Positions 53,003 to 62,507 of a stretch of DNA of 64,000 bases are shown in pieces. How positions within the stretch are numbered: the stretch's first letter is position 1; every line of letters begins with the position of its first letter. This DNA is from DATFVA01 sp963839165 (GTDB taxonomy: Bacteria; Bacteroidota; Ignavibacteria; Ignavibacteriales; Ignavibacteriaceae). The stretch covers positions 868,001 through 932,000 of the forward strand of contig CAWIUG010000005.1 in the NCBI GenBank assembly GCA_963839165.1. The letters run 5' to 3'. A model generated the notes under the pieces. It was given only the letters and a program-made list of their open reading frames with translations. It ran no database searches and was not told the DNA's origin. Position numbers and translations under genes: made by a program.

Positions 53003-54124
53003 ATGAAAATATTATTTTATTTTAATCACCCCGCTCACTTTCACCTATTTAAAGAGCTTATAAAAATCCTGAAGAAGAAACATCATAAAGTTATTATAGT
53101 AATCAAAAAGAAAGATGTACTGGAGGAACTTGTTTTGAAAGAGGGATGGAGCTATTATAATGTATACCCCAAAAACCGAAGGAATTCAAAAGCTGCCATT
53201 GCTTTAAGCCTTTTAGAACGAAATTTAAAGGTGGCTAGAATTGCTATCTCCGAAAAACCAGATATCATGCTTGGAACTTCAGTTGAAATCACTCATATCG
53301 GAAAACTTTTGAGTATTCCTTCAATAATGGTTAATGAAGACGATGCCGAACAAATAGGATATTGGGCAAAAATAAGTTACCCTTTTGCCAGTGCCATACT
53401 TGCACCGGGCTCTTGCAGTGTGGGAAAATGGAAAAGTAAAACAGTTTTTTACAATGGATATCATGAACTGGCTTATTTGCATCCATCCTATTTTAAACCT
53501 GATCTTGAAAAGGTTAAAGAAATGATCTTTGAGAACAAACCTTTTTTCTTATTGAGATTTGCAAAACTTAATGCTCACCATGACAAAGGTAAAACAGGTA
53601 TAACAGGAAGCCTGGCTTCCCTCATAATTAAAAAATTAAAAGAAAAGGGAGAGGTGTTCATATCGTCTGAAAGAGAGCTTGAACATGAATTTGAACAATA
53701 TAGAATTAACATCCATCCTTCATTAATTCACCATACTTTGGCTTTTGCCTTGTTATATATAGGAGATAGCCAGACTATGGCAGCAGAAGCTGCGGTTTTA
53801 GGAACTCCATCGCTTCGGTTTAATGATTTTGTCGGAAAACTTGGATACTTGGAAGAATTAGAACACAGATATAAGCTTACATACGGGATTTCAACCGATC
53901 AGCCAGATGTTCTTTTACAAAAAATTGATGAATTGTTATCAATACCGGATGTGAAAGAAGTGTGGAAAATGCGTAAAGAAGTAATGCTTTCAGAAAAGAT
54001 TGATGTGACTTCATTTATGGTTTGGTTTGTAGAAAATTATCCTGAGAGTTTTAATTTAATGCAAACTTCTCCAGAATATCAAATTAGATTCCGACCTGAA
54101 AGCCGTGATGTTATTCTCAAATAG
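53003..54124 (+). CDS. DUF354-family protein (GT-B fold)
   Basis: A 373-residue protein that opens ILFYFNHPAHFHLFKELIK, the signature of DUF354. It continues with MLGTSVEITHIGKLLSIPSI, VNEDDAEQIGYWAKISYPFA and the C-domain SQTMAAEAAVLGTPSLR. The fold is like UDP-GlcNAc 2-epimerase or MurG. Members lie in archaeal and bacterial surface-sugar clusters and have no established reaction. The next gene overlaps it by 17 bases in another frame. It is likely a glycosyltransferase or epimerase of the cluster. Confidence 0.8.
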   Translation: MKILFYFNHPAHFHLFKELIKILKKKHHKVIIVIKKKDVLEELVLKEGWSYYNVYPKNRRNSKAAIALSLLERNLKVARIAISEKPDIMLGTSVEITHIGKLLSIPSIMVNEDDAEQIGYWAKISYPFASAILAPGSCSVGKWKSKTVFYNGYHELAYLHPSYFKPDLEKVKEMIFENKPFFLLRFAKLNAHHDKGKTGITGSLASLIIKKLKEKGEVFISSERELEHEFEQYRINIHPSLIHHTLAFALLYIGDSQTMAAEAAVLGTPSLRFNDFVGKLGYLEELEHRYKLTYGISTDQPDVLLQKIDELLSIPDVKEVWKMRKEVMLSEKIDVTSFMVWFVENYPESFNLMQTSPEYQIRFRPESRDVILK

Positions 54125-55073
54125 TAGTTATCCTAAGTTTCAAACCCAATTTTCAAAGCAAAATTTTTGCCTGCTGTCGAATGATGTAGAAAGGACATCA
54201 ATCTGGTTTAATACTTTAAGAGACGAAACGGGTAGGAAAGTGCTTAATGAAGGTATGCCTAAACTGCTGGAACTCTATGAAGATCTGAAAATTAAATCAA
54301 CTTTCTTCTTCACAGCGGATATTGCTAAACAGTTTCCCCAGATTGTAAAAATGATTATTCCATTCGGACATGAAGTTGCTTCACATGGGAAGTCTCATCT
54401 CAGGCAGCATGGTTTTGATGTTATGAGTCTTGAAATGCAGGAATCTCATTTACGATACAGCAAGAGTTTACTTGAGGATATTTCAGGCCATGAAGTTATT
54501 AGTTTTAGGGCTCCCGCGCTTAGAGTAAACAGTAATACAGCTCAGGCACTTATCAATTCAGGGTTCAGGATTGACAGCTCTATAGCATCTCAAAGGTTCG
54601 ATATGTTCATGTCCTTTGGTTCGGTAAAAAAACTGAAATGGTTATTTGCACATCGTCTTCCATACAGAACATCGACGGAGAGTTTATATAGGAAAGGAGA
54701 CAGCCAACTTATCGAAGTACCTTTATCTGCATTTTTACTGCCGTATGTTGGAACTACGATGAGGATATTTCCCGTACTCACAAAATATGTAAGAATATTG
54801 CTAAGTTATGAAAACAGCGTGAGGGGAAAACCGATTGTTTTTGATATTCATCCGAATGAAATGATTGATGAATCAGAACAAACCAGGATAATAACCAGAC
54901 GAGTGGGAAACAGCTTTTCATATTTTATACAAGATTGGTTAAGATCTCAATTAAAAATAAAAAATCTGGGGGATAAAGCACTCTCATTATATAAAAATGA
55001 AGTAAAATACTTCACATTAAAGAATTATAAATTTTCTACTCTCAGGGATTATTGTGACACATTTATGAAGTAA
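54108..55073 (+). CDS. Polysaccharide deacetylase (NodB family)
   Basis: A 321-residue protein with a NodB homology domain: CLLSNDVERTSIW (the metal-site D-x-E), KSTFFFTADIAKQFP, GHEVASHGKSHL (the HxxxH motif), FRAPALRVN and FDIHPNEM. The start is ATG 54108; GTG 54105 is directly before it. Typical activity is removal of N-acetyl groups from a glycan. No signal peptide, so a cytoplasmic, lipid-linked substrate is likely. It is the second NodB-like gene in the operon. Confidence 0.87.
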   Translation: MLFSNSSYPKFQTQFSKQNFCLLSNDVERTSIWFNTLRDETGRKVLNEGMPKLLELYEDLKIKSTFFFTADIAKQFPQIVKMIIPFGHEVASHGKSHLRQHGFDVMSLEMQESHLRYSKSLLEDISGHEVISFRAPALRVNSNTAQALINSGFRIDSSIASQRFDMFMSFGSVKKLKWLFAHRLPYRTSTESLYRKGDSQLIEVPLSAFLLPYVGTTMRIFPVLTKYVRILLSYENSVRGKPIVFDIHPNEMIDESEQTRIITRRVGNSFSYFIQDWLRSQLKIKNLGDKALSLYKNEVKYFTLKNYKFSTLRDYCDTFMK

Positions 55074-55132
55074 GAATTGATTCCCCAATAAAGAAATTCC
55101 AATATATAATTGAGCAACTCTACAACGCTCCA

Positions 55133-57067
55133 ATGTTCAAAAAAATAATCAAAAACTTTATCGTATACTCAATTTCTTTCTTGCTGGCACTTTACCTGCA
55201 TACAGGGAATATCATATTCAATTTGAAATATGCAAAATATTATTTTGTTTTTATCATCGCCTGGGGTATATCGGGGCTACTCTCTAGAAAATTTAAATCA
55301 AAGCATGAAATAACCCTGCTCAGTAGGCTGAGCACTTATACTATATCCTTTTTCATGATGTTGGGGATTCTGGCAGTATTACTATATGAATATAATCTGA
55401 TAGATGTATCGAGAACTATTGTTCTTTATTCACTTTTGTTTGCCTACTGCCTTGAAGTTTTTTACATGCTTTATACTCGAAAAGAAAAATTAAAACTAAA
55501 GAACATAAACCTTACGTACAATGGTTTTGCTTTTTTGTTCGAAGTGAACCTTTTTGAAATTATAAGTTTTTCTTTGTGTTATTTTATATCTCGGAATTTT
55601 ACTTCAGAAATTGACATAACTCTACTATTTATAAGTCTATCACTAAGTTGGTTTACAGGTTCCTCACTGGGCCACCATTTCAGTCTTGATAAAGTAAATC
55701 GTAATTACCTGATGTTCATCTGGCAGTATATAAAAACTTACATAATTATCCTGGCTCTTGCTCTATTTTCAGCATTTATTACACAACTTGAACAGAATTA
55801 TTTAAAATACGTTTTTGCCGGAATTTCCCTTTATTCGTTTATTTCATTTATCGGTGCTTCTACATATTTTTATATAAAGAGGCATAGGCTTTTGGTTTTA
55901 AATCTGGTTGGGTTTCCGATAAAGGGTGAGTTCGGAGATATTCTTCTTAATGAAAAAATTCATAACATACAGGAAAATCACCGATCAAACTTTAATACAA
56001 ACCATTCCGAATTTCTAAATGATAAATTGAAGAATCTTTCTCTGAAAAAACATCCGGATGTTTACGAATTTGTGGATAAATGCCTTGATTTGAACACATT
56101 TGATAACTCTCTTTCATTGATAATAAAATCGAACAACTCGGGTAGCATTGAGTTTCTGCCCGAAAACGGTCTTCAGATGCTGATAAATCTTGAAAGGATA
56201 AACCAGGTTCATGATATTAATAATTTCCTTGAGGAAATTTATAAAAAGTTATTACCTGCTGGAATTTTTATCAGTAACTTCGAAACATTGTATTTGCGTC
56301 ATCAGAGGTTCCTTGAGAACTATCCCTACTATTTTGCAAAGCTCTTTTATTTCTTTGATTTCTTGTGGAACAGGGTTTGTTCAAGAATAATTTTATTACG
56401 TGTAATTTACAGAACAATTAGTAGGGGAACACAAAAAGCAATGTCACTTGCTGAAGGGTTAGGCAGGCTCTATTACTGCGGGTTCGAAATACTTCATCTC
56501 AGAATAATTGATAACAGGATGTATTTTATTGCTATAAAAAATGAAATCCATATCAGCAGACCTTCGCCCTCGACGGGTATTTTTTTCAAAATGAGAAGGC
56601 TTGGAAAGAATTTCAAACCGTTGGATGTATATAAAATAAGGACGATGCACCCTTACGCGGAGTATTTGCAGAGATTCGTATATGATAGATTCAAGCTGCA
56701 GGAAGGGGGTAAACTTAATAATGATTTTAGGATTACCTACTGGGGAAAAATTCTACGTAAATTTTGGTTGGATGAGCTTCCGATGGTTTATAATTGGTTG
56801 AAAGGAGATCTTAAGCTGGTTGGTTGCAGACCATTGAGTCAGCAATATTTTAATTTATATACCGAAGAACTTAAACAACTACGTATGAAATATAAACCCG
56901 GGCTGATCCCTCCTTTTTATGCTGACAATCCAAAAACACTGACTGAAATAATGGAATCGGAAATGAAATACTTGAGGTTATATTCAGAAAATCCATTCAG
57001 AACAGATTTGAGATATTTTCTGCGTTGTATCCATAATATTCTAATAAGAGGAAGACGAAGTGCTTAA
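55133..57067 (+). CDS. Initiating sugar transferase (polyprenyl glycosylphosphotransferase-like)
   Basis: A 644-residue membrane protein. Residues 1-270 have eight or so membrane helices. Residues 320-470 look like a degenerate methyltransferase-type domain (LPENGLQMLINLERINQVHD, LLPAGIFISNFETL, MSLAEGLGRLYYCGFEIL). The C-terminal 150 residues are a bacterial sugar transferase catalytic part (MRRLGKNFKPLDVYKIRTM, LRKFWLDELPMVYNWLKGDL, LVGCRPLSQQYF, RMKYKPGLIPP). It puts the first sugar phosphate on undecaprenyl phosphate. This long form is known in Bacteroidota-type bacteria. It is the last gene of the operon; the two neighbours converge. Confidence 0.85.
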   Translation: MFKKIIKNFIVYSISFLLALYLHTGNIIFNLKYAKYYFVFIIAWGISGLLSRKFKSKHEITLLSRLSTYTISFFMMLGILAVLLYEYNLIDVSRTIVLYSLLFAYCLEVFYMLYTRKEKLKLKNINLTYNGFAFLFEVNLFEIISFSLCYFISRNFTSEIDITLLFISLSLSWFTGSSLGHHFSLDKVNRNYLMFIWQYIKTYIIILALALFSAFITQLEQNYLKYVFAGISLYSFISFIGASTYFYIKRHRLLVLNLVGFPIKGEFGDILLNEKIHNIQENHRSNFNTNHSEFLNDKLKNLSLKKHPDVYEFVDKCLDLNTFDNSLSLIIKSNNSGSIEFLPENGLQMLINLERINQVHDINNFLEEIYKKLLPAGIFISNFETLYLRHQRFLENYPYYFAKLFYFFDFLWNRVCSRIILLRVIYRTISRGTQKAMSLAEGLGRLYYCGFEILHLRIIDNRMYFIAIKNEIHISRPSPSTGIFFKMRRLGKNFKPLDVYKIRTMHPYAEYLQRFVYDRFKLQEGGKLNNDFRITYWGKILRKFWLDELPMVYNWLKGDLKLVGCRPLSQQYFNLYTEELKQLRMKYKPGLIPPFYADNPKTLTEIMESEMKYLRLYSENPFRTDLRYFLRCIHNILIRGRRSA

Positions 57068-57096
57068 CTTCTTTAATACACTATTCAAGATTTCGT

Positions 57097-58620
57097 TTAT
57101 TGTTCTGTCAGACCCATATCCCAGGAACGTCCTTGTGGCCTTTTAATACCAATAATATCAGTATCAAATAATGAGGATAAATCAAATCCCTCATCGATAC
57201 CCCGCGATCCCGGTCGAAGTTTGTGTCCAGCGATAGAATTATCCAACTTATTCATAAAGCTCACCTCCCCAATTCCACTATGATTATCATATCCAGTCTT
57301 CCTCCATCCGTTCCAGCTTAAACTGGCTGTTTCACCGAAAAGATATACGCCCTTAGAATCAAAGTAATGATTATAATCTATATCCGCAGAATCAAAATCT
57401 TTGAAATCTGAAGTTCCGGAAACTAACATGTAGTCACCACCGTCAGCGCTGTCAAGGATTAAGATATTGTTTTTAAAATAGAATGTGTCACAGCGTATTA
57501 AGTTAACAAGTCCGGTAGCGCAGTTACTTTCAACTATTGTATTATTATAAATTTTCATTGCTAGTTTACCACCATCTGTGGCTTTGACTCCTACGATTGG
57601 ATCCAGCCCATTGAGCGAATTCCCTCCTGAATGAATAAAGAGGTTATTGTAAATCAACCAAGACTGATTCTGTTGATCTGAAATATACAATCCACATCCA
57701 ACATCAACTGAATTAGGAGGAAGTATTGCCTGAAAAATATTATTCGAAATAACCGATTGACCCCACCCCCCTTTTCCTGTCTTAACTAATTGGACTATAT
57801 CCCCATGATTACCCTTTCCGTCGATGCCACCAATCTGACGATGAATAAAAATATTATGATCGAAAGTGTAGTTGTTGCCAAACCCAAAAACCACCGGATC
57901 TTGACCAAGGTCTGTATTATTACTTAATATTTCGATTTTGCAGTTGCTGACTACTAGATAATTATTATTTGCTCCGCCCAATCCAATTGCATTCCCGGGT
58001 GAAATAATATGACAGTCATCAATCATAATATTATTGTTCCTACCTGCAGATTCAAGAATATAACCTGCAAAAATCGATGTATCGATTCTGTTGGTAAAAT
58101 TCAATCTTGATAACTTTATATTTTCGCAGTTATTTATACTAAAAGAATATCTTTGTGAATTTTGCTCATCATTAGCAAACCAGACTTCTCCATTATGCCC
58201 TTTATCGTTTCCTTTGGTTATAACTATATATCTACCCCACGAGGATATATTAGAAACTTGATCAGGAGGATAAACTAAAGAATCCGTTCCGCCTGAAATA
58301 TAAATAGTATCACCGGTAGAGATATTTGACCAATTAAGACTTGATAATTTTTTTGAAGCATTTGCCCAGCTGGTGCCATCTCCTTCCTTTTTTACATCTC
58401 GGTCTACATAGTAATTTTTTGTTCGTACGATAGTTTGGGACTGTGAATTATTACTGTCTGAATCTCCTTTGATGATTGATGAGGCCGTGACGGGCGGAAG
58501 TATTGAATTGAGGTGAATAGAAACTGTGGAAATAACCAGTGTAATAGCTGCTGCTATAATTATCACTATGAGCAGGAAATATCTTCTCCGGGTGGTTATA
58601 TATCGGCTGATGTATCCCAT
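57097..58620 (-). CDS. Membrane-anchored beta-helix protein, paralogue of the one at 26444
   Basis: A 507-residue protein with an N-terminal cytoplasmic basic stretch (SRYITTRRR) and a membrane helix (YFLLIVIIIAAAITLVISTV), so it may be membrane-tethered. Then YYVDRDVKKEGDGTSWANAS and a right-handed parallel beta-helix that is about 60-65 percent identical by eye to the protein at 26444 (for example NHGDIVQLVKTG, NNIFQAILPPNSVDVG, GLVNLIRCDTFYFKNN). Unlike that protein it has no Fn3 or dockerin part and stops after the helix. RBS GAGGAG is eight bases before the ATG. It converges on the polysaccharide operon. Probable polysaccharide-binding or lyase-like role. Confidence 0.85.
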   Translation of the reverse strand: MGYISRYITTRRRYFLLIVIIIAAAITLVISTVSIHLNSILPPVTASSIIKGDSDSNNSQSQTIVRTKNYYVDRDVKKEGDGTSWANASKKLSSLNWSNISTGDTIYISGGTDSLVYPPDQVSNISSWGRYIVITKGNDKGHNGEVWFANDEQNSQRYSFSINNCENIKLSRLNFTNRIDTSIFAGYILESAGRNNNIMIDDCHIISPGNAIGLGGANNNYLVVSNCKIEILSNNTDLGQDPVVFGFGNNYTFDHNIFIHRQIGGIDGKGNHGDIVQLVKTGKGGWGQSVISNNIFQAILPPNSVDVGCGLYISDQQNQSWLIYNNLFIHSGGNSLNGLDPIVGVKATDGGKLAMKIYNNTIVESNCATGLVNLIRCDTFYFKNNILILDSADGGDYMLVSGTSDFKDFDSADIDYNHYFDSKGVYLFGETASLSWNGWRKTGYDNHSGIGEVSFMNKLDNSIAGHKLRPGSRGIDEGFDLSSLFDTDIIGIKRPQGRSWDMGLTEQ

Positions 58621-58944
58621 TATCTTTTTTCTCCTCTATAAAATTACATAATAATTGGGAGAACGTCCTGTTGACCAACCTATGGTTATATTTTAGTATG
58701 ACTAAGCCCTGCCTCTACCGGATAATTCTTTACCTCTTATAGAAGGCAGAAGCCAGGAAACGGAATATGGCTGGCGGTTACTGCATTGTCCTGTCAGCTC
58801 TGATTTGTCCCTGCGGCCCGCGGGGTCTGATTTGTTCCGACGGAAGGTGTTCTGGATTTTCCAATAATTAAGACGCGGATCTTTCTCTGCAGCGCTCCAT
58901 AACTTGCCCTCGAATGCTGAACTTTTCCAGAGATTTTTCGGGGC
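58621..58944. other. Intergenic region before the beta-helix gene
   Basis: About 320 bases, with no gene that I can support. The GAGGAG ribosome site of the beta-helix gene is near 58628. There is no sigma-54-type sequence here, unlike before the paralogue at 26444. Confidence 0.5.
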
Positions 58945-58952
58945 TAAGGTGT

Positions 58953-59126
58953 CTGCCATTTTGTCACACTGATGAAATTCTCCACAGTGGGAAAATGGGC
59001 TATTTTGACGTTTTTTGGGGTGACTCATTTTGATTCAAATACTGGGTAAATACCAGATAAATACCAGCTCTCCCCAAGGTTAAAAAAGTATGACAATTCT
59101 GTCATACTGATGAAGATTTCAACAGG
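58953..59126. repeat. 174-bp dispersed element, copy B
   Basis: It begins CTGCCATTTTGTCACAC, then TGAAATTCTCCACAG, GGGAAAATGGG, TTTTG and GTGACTCATTTTGA, and ends with TGACAATTCTGTCATAC at 59091 plus TGAAGATTTCAACAG. Order, length and the 137-base spacing between the two palindromic units match copy A at 17579-17752, although about a third of the bases differ. The central part also has an imperfect direct repeat (AAATACCAG twice near 59048-59065). The following stretch to 59397 shows no gene. Confidence 0.7.
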
Positions 59127-59397
59127 GAGAAATGTCATGTAAGTGTTCTGTCGGGACGTAAGGTTGACAGCTCCGTTCAGCGAGAACTGCATCGGGTGCC
59201 GGCATAATAATTCGATTAAAAACCTACCCAAACCGAACTTAACAGAGATGTGCTGAATAGTGATTGTGGACTGGCAATAAACCTGTGTCTACGTCAGCCG
59301 TCGGATAAGACTCCAAACCTTGTCGACAACTGCTTAAACATAAGAGTCAGGTCATCCCCCTATCCCTGCCTTCGCAGTGATATGCCGGTACCGAACC

Positions 59398-60558
59398 TTA
59401 CAGCGATGTTCCTATCTTCAGTCTCAGGTTGAAGAAGATGGAGGAGAAGCCGTAGTTGCCACCCGTAAGGGTGGTCATTGTGCCTGAAGGTCCCATCGCA
59501 AAGGCACTGAATCCCCAGAAGTCCATAATCTTCTGTACGAGTACTTCGAAGGTTATCTGGTTGCGGCGAACAGGACTATCCCACATCGCATCAAACCTGA
59601 AATCAAACGTACTCCCTGCCAGTGAAAGTTCCCTGCCGGTATACCCTACATGCCATTCGTCTAAATATCTTGCCCCGTAAAACTTTCCTCTCGTTGAACC
59701 CATAATCACTACAGGATATCTTATTTCAAAGTTGAAGAAATCACCTTCAACGAAATAGGCGCTGTATTTTATTGTTGAGTCGGGATCGTAAACTATTGCG
59801 CCATTTTTAGCGTATGCGGCAAGTTGTGACTCAGAAAACTTTTTATCTGATTCAAGGTAGCTTACTTCAAAGAAGTTACCCAGCGGGATCACATACCCAA
59901 GTTGGAAGCCATTTGTAACGTAAATATTATTGTGGTTGTTTTTTGTCTGCATCTCTGTAATGGCATCTACGTTCGAGTAGATACCTCCATGAAATCCGAG
60001 TATATGAAAGTTTGCCTCTACCATATTTGATTCGAGAGGACCGGAGTATGGGGTTTCAATACCAAATGAGAAACCTGCATCGGATTTAAGCGATATACCG
60101 AACCGTTCCCCTCCCAGCAGCTGTATGAAAGGGTTGATGTATGCCAGCGTAGATGATATCTGGAATACGCTGGGGGGTTCGGCTACTTTATCCAGTCTTA
60201 TTTTTTCAATTACTCTGGTGAAAACGCTCGCAAAGTTGGTTGTCTCTTCAAGGTTAATCTTGAAGGGATAAGTGATGATCTGCGCACGGGTTTCGGGTTT
60301 TAGTGCAAGGAAGGGATAAAGGGTTCCTTTAATCGATATTGTCTGATTGTTTGGGTCTCTTATGTCGACGATGATTTCCGCTTTTGGATCAGGCGGAGCA
60401 ATGAAAAGCTGGTCCTGTATGTGAATAAAGAGACTGTCATCCAGGGGTTCCATCTGGTAGTAGCGGATGGGTTCCTCGTCCTGGGCATAGGTTTTTTGAT
60501 TCGTGATGAGGTTGAAAATTATCAAAAGAACAGGGAGAAGTAGTAATTTATAGTTCAT
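59398..60558 (-). CDS. Predicted outer-membrane beta-barrel protein
   Basis: A 386-residue protein. Signal peptide 1-25 (LLLLPVLLIIFNLITNQKTYAQ). The middle and end show many short amphipathic strands with aromatic ends (FGISLKSDAGFSFGIET, IYVTNGFQLGYVIPLG, FFNFEIRYPVVIM, FSSIFFNLRLKIG), fitting a beta-barrel in the outer membrane. I do not recognise the family. The gene stands alone, about 400 bases after wecB on the same strand. A short partial copy of its 3' end sequence may lie just downstream (CCGAACTTAACAGAGATGT at 59232 against CCGAACCTTACAGCGATGT at 59393). Confidence 0.65.
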   Translation of the reverse strand: MNYKLLLLPVLLIIFNLITNQKTYAQDEEPIRYYQMEPLDDSLFIHIQDQLFIAPPDPKAEIIVDIRDPNNQTISIKGTLYPFLALKPETRAQIITYPFKINLEETTNFASVFTRVIEKIRLDKVAEPPSVFQISSTLAYINPFIQLLGGERFGISLKSDAGFSFGIETPYSGPLESNMVEANFHILGFHGGIYSNVDAITEMQTKNNHNNIYVTNGFQLGYVIPLGNFFEVSYLESDKKFSESQLAAYAKNGAIVYDPDSTIKYSAYFVEGDFFNFEIRYPVVIMGSTRGKFYGARYLDEWHVGYTGRELSLAGSTFDFRFDAMWDSPVRRNQITFEVLVQKIMDFWGFSAFAMGPSGTMTTLTGGNYGFSSIFFNLRLKIGTSL

Positions 60559-60962
60559 AGAGTTCCAATTTTGCGAATGAGCGAATTTGGCGAATTTGTG
60601 AACCTGACAAATTTTGCTGATTAAGAATCAGATAAGTGAAAAGATCAAAATTTGTAAAGCAATAATCGTATCTTAATGTCACAATTCGGGTAACCTGCAT
60701 CACGTATGCTATAATAACTTTCGATTGAAAGGGTGTTCGGTCAGTTCCTTTTTATCAGAATACACCGTCTTTTGAACACAAACCCAATGCCAAATTTAAT
60801 CCTAATTCATCGCGTCTCCAAATGGGTCATCTTTGCGAAGCATCGTAATTCTTACCAGTTGTGCGAATAATTTTCCTATTATAACGGTGAAGAAAAGATC
60901 ACTCCCAGTATTCTGGTTGATAGATACAATGGACGTACACCTGTTTGAAGGCAGGACTGGTG
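60559..60962. other. Intergenic region between wecB and the outer-membrane protein
   Basis: About 400 bases with no gene I can support. A short minus-strand frame near 60802-60960 (ending GKLFAQLVRITMLRKDDPFG) has coding-like composition but no start of its own. GCGAATTTG-like units are repeated three times at 60574-60600 just before the outer-membrane protein gene. Confidence 0.4.
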
Positions 60963-62066
60963 TTACAAATCTGAATTGAGTATGATGTCGACAATGCGTT
61001 CGGCGGAGTGACCGTCCCATAAAGGCGGGATTGTCCCCTTCTTCTTCTTTCCGTTAGTGATATCCAGTGCGGCCTGTTTTACTTTCTGAAGGTCTGTGCC
61101 GATGAGCTGGTTCGTACCCAGCTTAACTGTAATAGGACGCTCGGTATTCTCCCGTACGGTTATGCATTGTACACCAAGGAAAGTTGATTCCTCCTGTATT
61201 CCCCCGCTGTCGGTTATTATAAGACCTGCATTCTTTATCAACGCCAGGAAATCAATATATCCGGCAGGTTCGGCAAGCAGTAGGTTCTGGCTGAGGTTTT
61301 CTTTTAACCCCGCTGATTCTATGTTCTTCATTGTTCTGGGGTGGACGGGAAAAACAACCTTCACTTTTCCTGCTAGTGTGCTCAGCACTTCGAAAAGCGT
61401 AACAAGAAATTCGGGTGAGTCCACATTTGAGGGGCGGTGAAGGGTAACAAGGCAGTATTTATCTTTCGTAAGGTTAAACTCCTTCAGGATGTCTGAATTC
61501 GCTGTCGCCGGAAGAAAGTGAACAAGACTGTCAATCATTACGTTCCCGGTGAAGAATATCTTCTCTCTGCTTATTCCCTCCTTCTGAAGATTTATAAGTC
61601 CGCTTTCCTCTGTTACAAACAGGTAGTCGGAGATAGAATCGGTTAGTATCCTGTTGATCTCCTCGGGCATGGTGCGATCGAATGACCTGAGACCCGCTTC
61701 GATGTGAGCGACTTTTATTCCCAGTTTAACCGCTACCAGGCTGCAGGCTATTGTAGAGTTTACATCGCCGGCTACTATAACGAGATCAGGTTTTTCTGTA
61801 AGCACTATCTTCTCGAATTCAATCATTATGCGCGCCGTTTGTTCAGCGTGCGAACCGCTTCCGGCGCCGAGATAGAAGTCGGGCTCCGGCATCTTCAGAT
61901 CCGTGAAAAAAATCTTCGACATCCGTTCATCATAATGCTGTCCTGTGTGACAGATAAAATGATCGGCTACTCCCTTGTGGTTAAGAAAAACTCTGTGAAC
62001 AGGGGCAATCTTCATAAAGTTGGGACGCGCCCCTACAACGGAAATGATTTTCAGGTGTTTCTTCAT
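60963..62066 (-). CDS. wecB: UDP-N-acetylglucosamine 2-epimerase (non-hydrolysing)
   Basis: A 367-residue enzyme from the ATG at 62066 (an upstream in-frame ATG at 62099 adds 11 residues). It has the full set: ISVVGARPNFMKIAPVHR, CHTGQHYDERMS, VIVAGDVNSTIA, AHIEAGLRSFDRTMPEEINR, VTLHRPSNVD, and ITDSGGIQEESTFLGV. It interconverts UDP-GlcNAc and UDP-ManNAc, a precursor for many surface glycans. It is 3.9 kb from the end of the polysaccharide operon and on the opposite strand, so it may supply that pathway without being co-transcribed. Confidence 0.95.
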   Translation of the reverse strand: MKKHLKIISVVGARPNFMKIAPVHRVFLNHKGVADHFICHTGQHYDERMSKIFFTDLKMPEPDFYLGAGSGSHAEQTARIMIEFEKIVLTEKPDLVIVAGDVNSTIACSLVAVKLGIKVAHIEAGLRSFDRTMPEEINRILTDSISDYLFVTEESGLINLQKEGISREKIFFTGNVMIDSLVHFLPATANSDILKEFNLTKDKYCLVTLHRPSNVDSPEFLVTLFEVLSTLAGKVKVVFPVHPRTMKNIESAGLKENLSQNLLLAEPAGYIDFLALIKNAGLIITDSGGIQEESTFLGVQCITVRENTERPITVKLGTNQLIGTDLQKVKQAALDITNGKKKKGTIPPLWDGHSAERIVDIILNSDL

Positions 62067-62507
62067 TATCTCAAGAATGTTAGTAAATGAACGTGACAAA
62101 GATAGAGAAGGAAGAGGAAAAAGTAAAAAGAGCGAAGTGGAGGAGACGGAGTAAAGAGGAGAGGTTATGAGATCGGATTAAGGTGCTGAGCCCCAGAACT
62201 GAAAGTAGTTTATCGGTAAACACCCTGTGTATAAGCCAGTTGCTGATAAATGAATACAAATATGGTTAAGAGTCATGAGACAAATGAATGAATAATATGA
62301 TAACCAGGTGATGAGAGGATAAACAGCGACAAAGATGACGGAGAGGAACCGCGGCTTCGCGTAATTAATATCATAATTCAGTCAATTTTAATTAATTGGT
62401 CACACGGTTTTGGTCAAAAGAGAATGCATCACTGACAGTGGCTTGACCTTTTAATATATAGGTCTCGTAAGAATTATAAAGTTAAACAAAAACAGAAAAC
62501 AAACTCT
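62067..62507. other. Intergenic region between divergent genes
   Basis: About 440 bases between wecB (minus) and a small membrane protein (plus). Purine-rich, low-complexity sequence near 62100-62160. I see no gene and no strong promoter. Confidence 0.45.

Noticed and set aside
58702..59231. Minus-strand frames of 108 and 68 residues after the beta-helix gene
   Set aside because: They overlap the 174-bp repeat element and have no recognisable domain, ribosome site or neighbour in frame.
61704..62090. Plus-strand 128-residue frame inside wecB
   Set aside because: Antisense shadow of the strongly conserved wecB gene.
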